Notes: generated by a model from the letters alone, not told the origin. DNA of 64,000 nt from an uncultured Desulfosoma sp. (GCA_937960435.1 CALGPN010000028.1:62001-126000); one strand, 5' to 3'. Shown: positions 7,391 through 15,816, counted from the first letter of the stretch. Numbers and translations are program-made.

Positions 7391-8446
7391 ATGTTCCGAA
7401 AGCGTAAAGAATTGGTCGGCGTCGATGTCGGGTCGTATGCCGTCAAAATGGTGCAACTGACCGAGGGCAAGTCCCGTTACAGGTTGGAAAATTTGGGCAT
7501 GGCCTTGCTTCCTTACGAGGCCGTTTCCGACGGGCGCATTGCCAAGCCCGACCTGGTGGCGGATGTTCTTCGGAAGCTTTCGAAAAACTTAAAAATCAAG
7601 CCGGGTCCCATTGCCGCCTCCGTTTCCGGCTTCGAGGTCATGATCAAGAAAATCGAGATGCCCACCATGGCGGAGCAGGAACTGAGCGCCCGTCTTCGTC
7701 AAGAAATCGCCCAATACGTGCCGTATCAGCTGGACGAAGTGAACGTGGACTACGAGATTTTGGACGTGTCCAAAAGTCGGGCGAAATTCATGGACGTGCT
7801 TATTGTGGCGGCCAAAAAAGAGGCGGTTTCCGCTTACGTGGGCATGCTTCGCACGGCGGGTTTCGACCCCGTGGTCGTGGATGTGGATTACTTCGCTTTG
7901 AGCAACGCCTTTGAGGCGACCTACGGCGTTTTCCCTGAAGAAAACATTGTCTTAATGGACATCGGCGCCTCCAAAACAACGATGACCATCGTTCAGGCCG
8001 GCCGCCCCCTTTTCACGAGGGATCTGACTTTCGGCGGGCACAGCATCACCCACCGCATTGCCACGGAATTTCAGACCTCCATGGAAAACGCCGAAAGGAT
8101 CAAATTGGGACTCGGGTCGGAGAACGTCGATCGGGTTCTACTGGAAAAAGCTTTCGTCGAAACCTTGGCCGAATGGGGAACGGATGTCAGAAGAGCTTTG
8201 GACTTTTTCTTCAGCCACTTCCCCGAAGCCAAACTCCATAAGATTTTTCTCAGCGGCGGGTCGGCGAAGCTCCCAGGGTTGGGCAAATTTCTGGAGGCCG
8301 AACTGGGCATTCCGACCGAGGTGTGCAATCCCCTGCAGCACGTAGAGGTAGATGCGGGGCGATTCGATCCGGCTTACCTGGAACAGATCGGTCACCAGAT
8401 GACCATCGGCCTTGGACTCGCACTCAGGAGAGCAGGGGACAAATGA
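7391..8446 (+). CDS. pilM: Type IV pilus assembly protein PilM
   Basis: 351-residue actin-like ATPase of the type IV pilus inner-membrane platform. It carries the PilM opening VGVDVGSYAVKMVQL, the phosphate-binding IVLMDIGASKTTM block and IFLSGGSAKLPGL, as in the FtsA/actin fold. It is cytoplasmic and recruits the N-terminus of PilN. It is first in pilM-N-O-Q and its TGA overlaps the pilN ATG (ATGA). The operon probably starts from the 126-base gap shared with lepB; no convincing sigma-70 or sigma-54 promoter stood out there. Confidence 0.92.
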   Translation: MFRKRKELVGVDVGSYAVKMVQLTEGKSRYRLENLGMALLPYEAVSDGRIAKPDLVADVLRKLSKNLKIKPGPIAASVSGFEVMIKKIEMPTMAEQELSARLRQEIAQYVPYQLDEVNVDYEILDVSKSRAKFMDVLIVAAKKEAVSAYVGMLRTAGFDPVVVDVDYFALSNAFEATYGVFPEENIVLMDIGASKTTMTIVQAGRPLFTRDLTFGGHSITHRIATEFQTSMENAERIKLGLGSENVDRVLLEKAFVETLAEWGTDVRRALDFFFSHFPEAKLHKIFLSGGSAKLPGLGKFLEAELGIPTEVCNPLQHVEVDAGRFDPAYLEQIGHQMTIGLGLALRRAGDK

Positions 8447-9099
8447 TCCGCATCAACCTGTTGCCTGCGGAAACGAAGCCGATTCGAAGCACAGCGCGAC
8501 GCTACCTTGCCGTGTTCGCCGCCGGTGTCGTCCTGACGGTGGGAGCGATGGCTTTCGTCTGGATCGGCCAGACCAGGGAAATAGAAAGACTGCAGCGGCG
8601 GGAATCGGAACTGAAGACGGAAGCCGCGAAGTACGCCAAATACGAAAAAATCCTTCAGGAGCTGAAAGCGCAGAAGGAAACCATTGAAAAGAAGAAGGAC
8701 ATTATCCGGGGGCTGGAAAGGGACCGGGACAAGATGGCCCGTGTTTTGGCCCTGCTCAGTCTTTGGGTGCCACCGGAAAAGCTATGGTTCGAATCGGTCA
8801 CCGTGACCGACAACAAAGTGGATGTGAGCGGCATCGCTCTTAGTAACGAAAGTGTGGCGGAATTCATGAGGAACTTGGAACAGTCCCCCTTTGTGGTGCG
8901 GGGTAGCGTCGTGTTGGCCCATTCCAAACAAACATCCATGGGAGAACGCAAGCTCAGGGAATACCGGTTGACGTGGTCCATGGTTCCCTATTCCCAGGTC
9001 AAGGCGACATTGGCGCAGAAGGACCAGGGCCAAGGGGATGCCGTTTCATCAGAAAAGATGCCACCGAAGCCGGCGCCTCAGGAAAAACCTCAAGGCTGA
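8443..9099 (+). CDS. pilN: Type IV pilus assembly protein PilN
   Basis: 218-residue bitopic inner-membrane protein. The start MIRINLLP is the conserved PilM-binding motif (INLLP), followed by one membrane segment (about residues 22-42), a coiled coil (about 43-90) and a ferredoxin-like periplasmic domain. A Pro/Lys-rich tail follows. ATG 8443 overlaps the pilM stop by four bases. In the pilus machine PilN pairs with PilO to connect PilM with the outer-membrane secretin complex. Confidence 0.9.
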   Translation: MIRINLLPAETKPIRSTARRYLAVFAAGVVLTVGAMAFVWIGQTREIERLQRRESELKTEAAKYAKYEKILQELKAQKETIEKKKDIIRGLERDRDKMARVLALLSLWVPPEKLWFESVTVTDNKVDVSGIALSNESVAEFMRNLEQSPFVVRGSVVLAHSKQTSMGERKLREYRLTWSMVPYSQVKATLAQKDQGQGDAVSSEKMPPKPAPQEKPQG

Positions 9100-9114
9100 C
9101 GCCCGGAGGCACGC

Positions 9115-9726
9115 ATGAAGAAAGTTTCCCTGCCCCTAGAAGCCATCGAGGCGAGGATTGACGACCTGCCATTGGCGCAAAGGGTGCTGATTCTCGTTCT
9201 TACCGTTTTGGCTCTGGCCGCGGCGTTTTATTATTTCAAGTATGACCCCCAGAAGACACGCATCCGACAGCTTCGCACCAGCATTCAGAACGAAGAAACC
9301 CGAATCGCCACTTTGAAAAAATACGCCGCGGAATCTGAGAAACTGGCTCAGGAGGTACAAAAATCCCAGGAAGAGTTTACGGCCATGTTGAGGCTGCTGC
9401 CTGACCAGAGAGAAATTCCCGCGCTGTTGGAGACGGTGTCTCAAATCGGCGCTCAGGAGGGATTGGAAAATCTCCTGTTTCAACCCATGCCGGAAACTGC
9501 CCATGAATTTCATGCGACGATCCCCGTGCGACTAGATCTTGTGGGGCGTTATCACCAATTGGGGCTTTTTCTTGATAAGATCAGCCGGCTGGATCGCATC
9601 ATCCAGGTGGAGAGCATGGCGCTCAAGCGGCGGAGTGATTCCTCCATGCAGGTATCCTGCAACTTATCCACCTTCAGGTTTTTGGAAGAGCACGAGAGGA
9701 AAAAACCCGAACCCAAGAAGAAGTGA
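9115..9726 (+). CDS. pilO: Type IV pilus assembly protein PilO
   Basis: 203-residue partner of PilN: a short cytoplasmic N-terminus, one membrane segment (about 24-43), a coiled coil (about 46-90) and a periplasmic domain containing the family pattern LLPDQREIPALLETVSQ. It begins 15 bases after pilN. In most bacteria pilO is followed by pilP, the lipoprotein that bridges to PilQ; here only 85 non-coding bases separate it from pilQ. The C-terminus is lysine-rich. Confidence 0.9.
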   Translation: MKKVSLPLEAIEARIDDLPLAQRVLILVLTVLALAAAFYYFKYDPQKTRIRQLRTSIQNEETRIATLKKYAAESEKLAQEVQKSQEEFTAMLRLLPDQREIPALLETVSQIGAQEGLENLLFQPMPETAHEFHATIPVRLDLVGRYHQLGLFLDKISRLDRIIQVESMALKRRSDSSMQVSCNLSTFRFLEEHERKKPEPKKK

Positions 9727-9811
9727 TCCCAAAAGAACCAGGGCGTTACCGATTCTTCCGTGGGGATAGGGCTGAACGGACGGGCTGGAGACACCACAGA
9801 CAGGACGGAAT

Positions 9812-11647
9812 ATGATGACACGCCGGAACTTCTTTCATCGTCTCATCAGAGGAGCCGTAACGAGCGTTTTGTGCGCCGTATTCCTGGCGGGCTGGGCTTT
9901 GGCTCAATCCAGCTCAGCGACGAGCTCTGCACCGGCCGCCTTTGGGGCTGGGACATCGCCGCCTCAGGACGCCGTGAAGGTTTTCGGCGTCCAAGCCAAA
10001 GACTTCCCGGATCGCATCGAGGTCTCTGTGGCGACCGACAGACCGCCGACCCGCTATCGCGCCGTGCGGCAAGGGAATCGAGGCTTTCAAATCGTTTTGG
10101 AGGGCATCACGACACGTCTTGGGTCGGGATCCGTCCCGACGGGATCCAAGCGACTGGGTTCTTTGAAGGTTTCCTCCGACGCCGGCGTTTTGACGGTCTC
10201 GGGACAGCTTGCCGGAAATGTGGACCGATTGGAAAGCGCCGTGGAAGACGAGCGATTGGTGGTCCGTGTGTATCCACAGAAAGCGCAGGAGCAAACACTG
10301 TCGCGCGGCGGCCCGAGTGTCGGTGAGGGGAACCGCCAAGACCGAGTTGTTGAAGAGACCACCCGTTTCGGGGCCCCTGTGGCGGCGAAACCCGCGGCGG
10401 AATCCGCCGCTCCTGTCAAGGCGTACCAAGGGAAGCCCATCAGTTTGGACCTCCAGGACGCCGACTTGACCAACGTGCTGCGGCTCCTTGCTGACGTGAG
10501 CGGCGTCAACATGGTGGTGGAGCCGGATGTGAGCGGCAAAGTGACCCTCAAGGTGGAAAATATCCCGTGGGATCAGGTACTGGATATGGTCCTCATGATG
10601 AACCGGCTCGGCAGAGAGGAAGTCGGCGGGGTCATCCGCATCGCCAAAGAGGATAAGCTGCGCCAGGAAATGAAAGAGCGCGAAGAGCGCATGAAGATGG
10701 AGCAGCAGCTTTTGCGCGCCAAGAAAGACTCGGGCGAACTGGACACGGCTTACCTGCAGATCAATTACGCCGATCCCGGGGAAATTGCGGCGAAGATCGC
10801 GGAGATCAAGAGTGCCGACGGCAAGATCAGCGTGGATCAGCGCACGGGAATGATCCTCTATACCGATTATCCGGCCCGGATCGGCGCGGCGAAGGGCATC
10901 ATCGGGCGTCTTGACAAAGCCACCGAGCAGGTGCTTATAGAAGCGCGGATTGTGCAGCTCAACACGACGGAATCCAGAGACTTGGGCGTGCAGTGGGGCT
11001 TTAACTTGACCAAGACCACCGACCACCAGGTGAATACGAACTACGCCGTAAATCACCCTGTGGCGGCCACGTCCAGTGCAACCCTCAGTGTGGGAAAGCT
11101 TGTGGGCACGACCCTGTGGAATTTGGACTTGCGGTTGCTTGCCGCAGAGCAGGCGGGACGGGGGAAAATCATTTCCGCACCCCGCGTTTTGACCATGAAC
11201 CATGTGAAAGCGACCATCTCCCAGGGGACGCAGATCCCTTATCAGGCGCAAAGTGAGGACGGCATTTCCACGGTGTTCAAAGATGCGACCTTGGAACTTC
11301 AGGTGACGCCGCATGTCACACCCGATGGACGGGTGCGGCTGCAAATCCAGGCAAAGAAAGAAGCACCCAACTATACCCAAGTCATCCCAGGGCAACCGCC
11401 GGCCATCGACAGCCGCAAAGTGGATACGGAGCTCCTCGTTGACGATGGGGCCACGGTCGTCATCGGCGGGATTATCGAAGAAAACGAATCGGAGTCGCAA
11501 AGCCGGACACCGGGCGTCCACAAGGTGCCCGTTTTGGGGCATCTGTTCAAGTCCAACAGTTCACGACGGGACAAAAATGAACTGTTGATTTTCATCAATC
11601 CACAGATCGTGGACATTTCGAAAGGCACGGTTCGAGCGGGATCCTAG
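9812..11647 (+). CDS. pilQ: Type IV pilus secretin PilQ
   Basis: 611-residue outer-membrane secretin through which the pilus exits. A signal peptide (about 1-32, ending ALA-Q) is followed by one AMIN-like domain (about 55-155), an N0/STN domain (ISLDLQDADLTNVLRLLADVSG, about 210-280), an N1 domain (about 305-370), and the secretin core with VLIEARIVQLNT, and near the end VVIGGIIEEN and VPVLGHLF. It has fewer AMIN domains than longer PilQ proteins. A charged linker rich in Glu/Arg lies near residues 275-300. It is followed after 26 bases by an L,D-transpeptidase gene. Confidence 0.93.
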   Translation: MMTRRNFFHRLIRGAVTSVLCAVFLAGWALAQSSSATSSAPAAFGAGTSPPQDAVKVFGVQAKDFPDRIEVSVATDRPPTRYRAVRQGNRGFQIVLEGITTRLGSGSVPTGSKRLGSLKVSSDAGVLTVSGQLAGNVDRLESAVEDERLVVRVYPQKAQEQTLSRGGPSVGEGNRQDRVVEETTRFGAPVAAKPAAESAAPVKAYQGKPISLDLQDADLTNVLRLLADVSGVNMVVEPDVSGKVTLKVENIPWDQVLDMVLMMNRLGREEVGGVIRIAKEDKLRQEMKEREERMKMEQQLLRAKKDSGELDTAYLQINYADPGEIAAKIAEIKSADGKISVDQRTGMILYTDYPARIGAAKGIIGRLDKATEQVLIEARIVQLNTTESRDLGVQWGFNLTKTTDHQVNTNYAVNHPVAATSSATLSVGKLVGTTLWNLDLRLLAAEQAGRGKIISAPRVLTMNHVKATISQGTQIPYQAQSEDGISTVFKDATLELQVTPHVTPDGRVRLQIQAKKEAPNYTQVIPGQPPAIDSRKVDTELLVDDGATVVIGGIIEENESESQSRTPGVHKVPVLGHLFKSNSSRRDKNELLIFINPQIVDISKGTVRAGS

Positions 11648-11673
11648 AGGCAATAGCGAAACTGAAGGGGACT

Positions 11674-12387
11674 ATGGGTCGAGAAAAGACGCGATCTCTG
11701 GGTATCGGGGTGTGCCGTTTTTCCGTGGCGCGTTTTTTGGGGGGAGTGCTCCTCGTCTGGATGGTTTTGGCGGCGGCCGGGTGTACGATGCAGGGGCCGT
11801 CCCCCCAAGGGCAGTTACAAGACAAGAGCAAGCAAGGAACGGACAAAGCGGCCGCGGAAGCCTACAAGCCTTTTGGAGATCTGAAACCCGTCCGCATCGA
11901 TTACCTCCGGCCGACCGAGCTGGTGCTTTCCCCTGAACTTTACATCTACAAAGACAAAAGGCGCCTTTACGTCATGGACGGGGACGTGTTGGTCCGAAAT
12001 TATCCGGTCGGTTTGGGCAAGAACCCCAAAGGCGACAAGAAATACGAAGGGGACGGCCGGACCCCGGAAGGGAATTTTTTTGTCTGCTTCAAGAACCCGC
12101 GAAGCCGATTTTTCAAGGCCCTGGCATTATCCTATCCGAGCCGAAGGCATGCCGAACAAGCCTTTTCAGCAGGGCTGATCTCCCCGACCCAATATCGGGA
12201 CATCATCTTAGCCTTGGATCGACTCCTTCAGCCGCCGTGGGACACGCCCCTCGGAGGGCAAATCTATATCCACGGGGGCGGGGCCTACGGGGATTGGACG
12301 GACGGGTGCGTCGCCCTGTACGACAGCGACATGGCGGAGCTCTACCAAATTGCCGATCGGGGTACCCGTGTGGAAGTCCGTCCTTAG
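11674..12387 (+). CDS. L,D-transpeptidase-family (YafK type) lipoprotein
   Basis: 237-residue predicted lipoprotein: charged N-terminus, hydrophobic stretch and lipobox LAAAGC (Cys about 37), then a YkuD domain. The catalytic region reads IHGGGAYGDWTDGCVAL, with the nucleophile Cys in DGC and the His upstream. This resembles the YafK/DpaA (LdtF) subgroup more than classical SHGC transpeptidases. E. coli DpaA detaches Braun lipoprotein from peptidoglycan; whether this one cleaves or cross-links cannot be told. It is the last gene of the pil run, before a strong terminator, so it may help the pilus secretin pass through the wall. Confidence 0.8.
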   Translation: MGREKTRSLGIGVCRFSVARFLGGVLLVWMVLAAAGCTMQGPSPQGQLQDKSKQGTDKAAAEAYKPFGDLKPVRIDYLRPTELVLSPELYIYKDKRRLYVMDGDVLVRNYPVGLGKNPKGDKKYEGDGRTPEGNFFVCFKNPRSRFFKALALSYPSRRHAEQAFSAGLISPTQYRDIILALDRLLQPPWDTPLGGQIYIHGGGAYGDWTDGCVALYDSDMAELYQIADRGTRVEVRP

Positions 12388-12407
12388 AAGACTCCAAGGG
12401 CATCCAG

Positions 12408-12435
12408 GGCCCCAGCCCATGCGTTGGGGCCTTTT
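12408..12435 (+). terminator. Rho-independent terminator after the pil operon
   Basis: GGCCCCA (12408-12414) pairs perfectly with TGGGGCC (12425-12431) around a 10-base loop and is followed by TTTT. It ends the plus-strand pil/L,D-transpeptidase transcript and touches the stop of the convergent gene. Confidence 0.8.
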
Positions 12436-12830
12436 CATAAACGCCAGCGCCGCCTTTCTTCCCATTCTTTGAAGGCTTTGGTCACGGCCAAAAGGGCGAA
12501 ACGGGGGCTGCTGAGATAATTCCAATTGGTTTTCAGGAAGTCCTCCTTCATCTCCTGAAAAATCTTGTCTTTTTCCTTTTCGTCGATGAAATGGCGTGCC
12601 TTGCTGTATCGGTAAGGGAAAGGGTTCCCTTTTTCCTGGGCGAACTCCTCCGCAAGGGACCGATCGGGGGTGAGCTTTTCGAGGATCTCAGGGTTTAAGG
12701 TCACGGGGATTTCCATCATGACTTCCACGTACCACCGATCTCCGGCAAGTTTCTTGGATCGGTCGTAGATTCTGAGCTCGAGGTTGTTGGGAAGCGCCAT
12801 GGTTTCTACAGGTTCCGGCCGCATGTGCAT
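12435..12830 (-). CDS. Conserved hypothetical protein
   Basis: 131-residue soluble, highly charged protein with no domain I recognise. It has no signal peptide or membrane segment. The middle contains RWYVEVMMEIPVTLNPEIL followed by a Lys/Glu-rich helical stretch, and the C-terminus is basic (EERRRWRL). Start ATG 12830 has AGGAGG nine bases upstream; internal ATGs at 12824 and 12800 are possible. The good ribosome site and amphipathic composition support a real gene. It stands alone, diverging from the porC-type gene and converging on the pil operon terminator. Confidence 0.6.
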   Translation of the reverse strand: MHMRPEPVETMALPNNLELRIYDRSKKLAGDRWYVEVMMEIPVTLNPEILEKLTPDRSLAEEFAQEKGNPFPYRYSKARHFIDEKEKDKIFQEMKEDFLKTNWNYLSSPRFALLAVTKAFKEWEERRRWRL

Positions 12831-12928
12831 CGTTTTCGCCTCCTCTGGGTTAGATCTCCGCGCTTTCCATTACAAAAAGCCAGGACCTCCTGACAAGGAT
12901 CAAGCGCATGGGAAGACTCTTTGGGCCG

Positions 12929-12957
12929 TTGACCTGAGGGCCGAAAGAAGGTAAGAG
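12929..12957 (+). promoter_or_regulatory. Predicted sigma-70 promoter for the gamma-delta pair
   Basis: TTGACC (12929-12934) and TAAGAG (12952-12957) are separated by 17 bases, about 65 bases upstream of the gamma-subunit ATG at 13022. The -35 is close to consensus and the -10 is weak. Confidence 0.35.
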
Positions 12958-13000
12958 AACGCGTCATTCATGAGCGGAATCGCGAGGAGCTCTCCGGAAA

Positions 13001-13012
13001 CTCGACGTCGAG
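13001..13012 (+). promoter_or_regulatory. 12-base perfect palindrome upstream of the orphan gamma subunit
   Basis: CTCGACGTCGAG is a perfect palindrome whose right edge runs into GAGGG, the likely ribosome site for the ATG at 13022. It lies between a predicted promoter and the start codon, so it could be an operator or a small RNA stem that masks the ribosome site. The regulator is unknown. Confidence 0.35.
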
Positions 13013-13021
13013 GGTTGTCGC

Positions 13022-13618
13022 ATGACAAAAAGGAAGTACATCCAGGTTCGGTGGCACGGTCGAGGAGGTCAGGGCGCCGTGACGGCCGCCATGATCCTTG
13101 CCGAAGCGGCCTTTGAGGAAGGCTATCAGGGGGTTACGGCGGCCCCCTTTTTCGGCGCGGAACGCAGAGGGGCGCCGGTGATCGCCACCAATCGGTTTTC
13201 TTGGAAACCCATTCGCACCTATTCTTTGGTGGTTCAGCCGGACATCGTCGTGGTCCTGGACGAAACCCTTCTGGAGGTTGTGGATGTGGCGGCCGGCCTG
13301 CAACCCGACGGGCTTGTGCTGATCAACTCGGCCAAGAGCCCGGAGGATTTTCGGTTTCAAGAACCGTTTACGGTGGCGACGACCAACGCCAGCGCCTGTG
13401 CCAAAGAGGCGGGGTTGATCGTCTCGGGGGCTGTGATCTCCAACACGGCCATTCTCGGTGGGTTCGCCAAGGCTTCAGGGTTGGTGAGCCTGGAAAGTCT
13501 TGAGAGAGCTTTGGCGCACCACTTCAAGGGCGACGCCCTGGAGAGAAATCGGCAGGGGGCGCGCCTGGCCTTTGAACGAACGGCCATTCTGGGCGAGTGC
13601 CGTTTGGAATGCGCTTGA
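13022..13618 (+). CDS. 2-oxoacid:ferredoxin oxidoreductase, gamma subunit (orphan)
   Basis: 198-residue gamma subunit (PF01558) of a pyruvate/2-oxoacid:ferredoxin oxidoreductase. The diagnostic start is IQVRWHGRGGQGAVTAA, followed by FFGAERRGAPV and a terminal helical region. The complex decarboxylates a 2-oxoacid with CoA and passes electrons to ferredoxin. The delta gene follows after 46 bases, but no alpha or beta gene is next to it: the next genes are a convergent methyltransferase and an unrelated ABM protein. A second, clearly different gamma gene lies at 57545-58159 with alpha and beta. Substrate cannot be read from gamma alone. Confidence 0.87.
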   Translation: MTKRKYIQVRWHGRGGQGAVTAAMILAEAAFEEGYQGVTAAPFFGAERRGAPVIATNRFSWKPIRTYSLVVQPDIVVVLDETLLEVVDVAAGLQPDGLVLINSAKSPEDFRFQEPFTVATTNASACAKEAGLIVSGAVISNTAILGGFAKASGLVSLESLERALAHHFKGDALERNRQGARLAFERTAILGECRLECA

Positions 13619-13664
13619 GAGATCGTCGGCGAGACGGTTGAATTCTCGAAAAGGATGGAACCCC

Positions 13665-13952
13665 ATGGTGGAACCTCGCAAAGACCCTTTTACTTACGCC
13701 CATTCCTCGGCCTGTGAAGGAGAGGGAGGGCGCACCGGCGACTGGCGCTCTGAAAGGCCTGTCATAGACCCCGAAAAATGTACACCGACCAAAAATCAGA
13801 AACCGTCGTGTTTTCTGTGCTGGCTTTACTGCCCGGAAGGGGTCGTGAGCAGGACGATTCCGGTGGAAATCAATTACGAGTACTGCAAGGGATGCGGCAT
13901 TTGCGCCGAAGAATGCCCGACGCGCGCCATTCAGATGGTGCCGGAAGAATAG
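13665..13952 (+). CDS. 2-oxoacid:ferredoxin oxidoreductase, delta subunit (2[4Fe-4S])
   Basis: 95-residue PorD-type ferredoxin subunit. Two cysteine clusters are visible: CTPTKNQKPSCFLCWLYCP (the first Cys is separated from CxxCxxxCP by an insert of a few residues) and CKGCGICAEECP. They should hold two [4Fe-4S] clusters that take electrons from the catalytic subunits. Start ATG 13665 has AAGGA upstream. It follows the orphan gamma gene and overlaps the end of the convergent methyltransferase gene by 22 bases. The catalytic alpha and beta subunits must be encoded elsewhere, or the operon has been broken. Confidence 0.87.
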   Translation: MVEPRKDPFTYAHSSACEGEGGRTGDWRSERPVIDPEKCTPTKNQKPSCFLCWLYCPEGVVSRTIPVEINYEYCKGCGICAEECPTRAIQMVPEE

Positions 13953-14722
13953 CCCTGTGAGAAGCTCATTTTGCGGGCGCGGACCACTTCGCTCCAGAAG
14001 GGATCCGCCTCACAGTTTCTGCTCAAAATTTCCACCTGCGCAAAACCGGCACGTTCCAAAAGCCGTCGAAGATCCCCCTCTTCAAGAGACCCGTTGACGC
14101 ACCACAGCCAGCCTTCCGGTGCGGAGCCCCACTCGGGGGGGATTGGGCCGGTCCGGACCAGGTCGCAAATCAAGAGGATTCCCGTCTTTTTCAAAACCCG
14201 ATGGACTTCGGCCAAGAGATTTTCTTTCGTCTCGAAGAGGTTAAAAACCCCGTTCATGAGCACAAGATCGACGGTCTCGTGACGCACGGGAAGCTGTTCC
14301 GCATCGGCCTGCATCCAGTAGATTCGGGTGCTTTTCCGTTTATGACCGTTGCATGGGGAGACTTGAAGAGTTTTTCCGAGGGAAAGGGCCTCCAGGGAGA
14401 TATCCACGTTGATCAGACACCCTTCGTGCATGGTTCCTCCCTGGGCAAGGAAGAACATATCGAGTCCCACTCCCGCCCCCAAGTTCAAGAGACAAAAACC
14501 TGGGGGCATATCCATAGGAACCCAACGCAGCGGGTGACCGCAGGGAAAAAATCGGGTCCACAACGCCTCCGGCACCATCTCGGCGATGCGGGGATCGTAC
14601 CCGAGCCGGCAAGCCAGCTCTTTGCCTTGAACAATCGGCATATCCCGACGGGTTCCGTTCCGATAGAGACGCCGATAATTTTCCTGGACATAGTGTTTGA
14701 CGGTGTCGGAGGGCTCCGCCAT
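13931..14722 (-). CDS. Class I SAM-dependent methyltransferase
   Basis: 263-residue methyltransferase. Motif I reads LLNLGAGVGLDMFFLAQ (about residues 80-97), motif II is near ADAEQLPV with the acidic IYWMQADAE, and motif III/post-I is near VDLVLMNGVFNLF and RVLKKTGILLICD. The layout and the KHYVQENYRRLY opening recall the ArsM/UbiE group, but I cannot confirm the three substrate cysteines of arsenite methyltransferase, so the substrate is open. ATG 14722 has GGGGAG directly upstream; an earlier ATG at 14740 lacks one. It points against the gamma-delta pair and may have arrived by rearrangement. Confidence 0.7.
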   Translation of the reverse strand: MAEPSDTVKHYVQENYRRLYRNGTRRDMPIVQGKELACRLGYDPRIAEMVPEALWTRFFPCGHPLRWVPMDMPPGFCLLNLGAGVGLDMFFLAQGGTMHEGCLINVDISLEALSLGKTLQVSPCNGHKRKSTRIYWMQADAEQLPVRHETVDLVLMNGVFNLFETKENLLAEVHRVLKKTGILLICDLVRTGPIPPEWGSAPEGWLWCVNGSLEEGDLRRLLERAGFAQVEILSRNCEADPFWSEVVRARKMSFSQGYSSGTI

Positions 14723-14823
14723 ATGATGCTCCCCGATCATTGTCAGTGGTCCCGCGGCATGCTAAAAAAAATCAACACCTGTGAACCGGCGCTGTGTCTC
14801 CAAGAGAAAAAGGGGGAGAGAAG

Positions 14824-15111
14824 ATGGCCATTCGAGTGATCATCGAACGGATTGTGGACCCCGAAAATGAGCTGCGACTCCAACAAAAGCTTGTCGAACT
14901 GCGAGCCAAGGCGATGCAAACCGGAGGTTACATTTCCGGGGAGACCTTGCGCGCCGTCAACAACCCGCAAAAATTCCTCGTCATCAGCACATGGACCAGC
15001 TTGGACGACTGGAAAGCCTGGGAAAGAAATCCGGAGCGCGAAAGGTTGCAAAAGGAAATCGACGCGCTCCTAAGGGCTCCGTCCAAGGTTGAAGTCTACG
15101 CCTACACGTAG
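14824..15111 (+). CDS. ABM-domain (antibiotic biosynthesis monooxygenase-like) protein
   Basis: 95-residue protein of the dimeric alpha-beta barrel ABM fold (PF03992): MAIRVIIERIVDPENE at the start, then FLVISTWTSLDDWKAWERNPER, the characteristic second half. Members range from quinol monooxygenases to heme-degrading or uncharacterised enzymes; in an anaerobe an oxygenase role is doubtful. Start ATG 14824 has GGGGGAG upstream. It diverges from the methyltransferase gene. Confidence 0.8.
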   Translation: MAIRVIIERIVDPENELRLQQKLVELRAKAMQTGGYISGETLRAVNNPQKFLVISTWTSLDDWKAWERNPERERLQKEIDALLRAPSKVEVYAYT

Positions 15112-15120
15112 CGCCGTCTC

Positions 15121-15151
15121 CGGGCCGGGGAGCACGGCGCCCCTCGGCCCG
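15121..15151. other. Strong GC hairpin between convergent genes
   Basis: CGGGCCGGGG and CCCnCGGCCCG pair around a nine-base loop between the ABM gene and queH, whose 3' ends face each other. There is no T-run on either strand, so it is not a classical intrinsic terminator, but it may protect transcript ends. Confidence 0.35.
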
Positions 15152-15170
15152 CACCGGGCCTCGGGAACCT

Positions 15171-15794
15171 TCAGGATGCGCCTCCATGGGCCTGAGATAC
15201 CGTGGGCCCCTGAAGGCTCTCCGCAGCACGGGAAAAATCCGCCTTTTTTCTGGGGAAAAATCGGTCTCGCTCGCTGTACACGCAGCCGCAGTATTGCTGC
15301 CGATAAAGCCCCATGGCTTCGGCTTTTTTTTGGCCGTACCTCCATCCCTCTCGGAAATCTCGGTCATAGAAAGGGATGGAAAAAGTCGACGCCGCTTCCT
15401 GAGCAATTTGTCGAATCATGTCGTGGTTCTGCCGCTTGCTGTAAAGAAGAGTGGTGGTAAAAGCGTCGAATCCGCTTTTTTTGGCAAGTCGCGCGGCCGC
15501 TTCGATTCGCCTTGCATAGCAATAGAGACATCGGCGGCTTTCTCGAAAAGCCACTTCCCTGAAAAACTCCTCCAGTTCGTAATCGTTTCGAACAATCATC
15601 GGAACACCGGCGGCGGCAGCCACCTTTTGGGCCGTCTCGAAGCGCCTCTGCCACTCCTGATACGGCTGGATGTGCGGGTTGTAAAAAAACCCATGGATCT
15701 TCCACCCCTCTGCAGCCAGCACGTCCAGAGGGTAAAGGAGACATGGGCCGCAGCAAGCGTGGAGCAAAATCCGACCCGGATTTCGTGCACTCAT
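15171..15794 (-). CDS. queH: Epoxyqueuosine reductase QueH
   Basis: 207-residue QueH (formerly DUF208), the oxygen- and cobalamin-independent enzyme for the last step of queuosine synthesis in tRNA. The metal-binding motifs are all present: HACCGPC (residues 12-18), RRCLYCYARR (about 87-96), and QQYCGCVYS near residue 167. An excellent AAGGAGGGA ribosome site precedes ATG 15794. It is the last gene of the minus-strand block headed by ftsH, 22 bases after mpl. Confidence 0.92.
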   Translation of the reverse strand: MSARNPGRILLHACCGPCLLYPLDVLAAEGWKIHGFFYNPHIQPYQEWQRRFETAQKVAAAAGVPMIVRNDYELEEFFREVAFRESRRCLYCYARRIEAAARLAKKSGFDAFTTTLLYSKRQNHDMIRQIAQEAASTFSIPFYDRDFREGWRYGQKKAEAMGLYRQQYCGCVYSERDRFFPRKKADFSRAAESLQGPTVSQAHGGAS

Positions 15795-15816
15795 GGTTCC
15801 CTCCTTGAAGGCCTCG

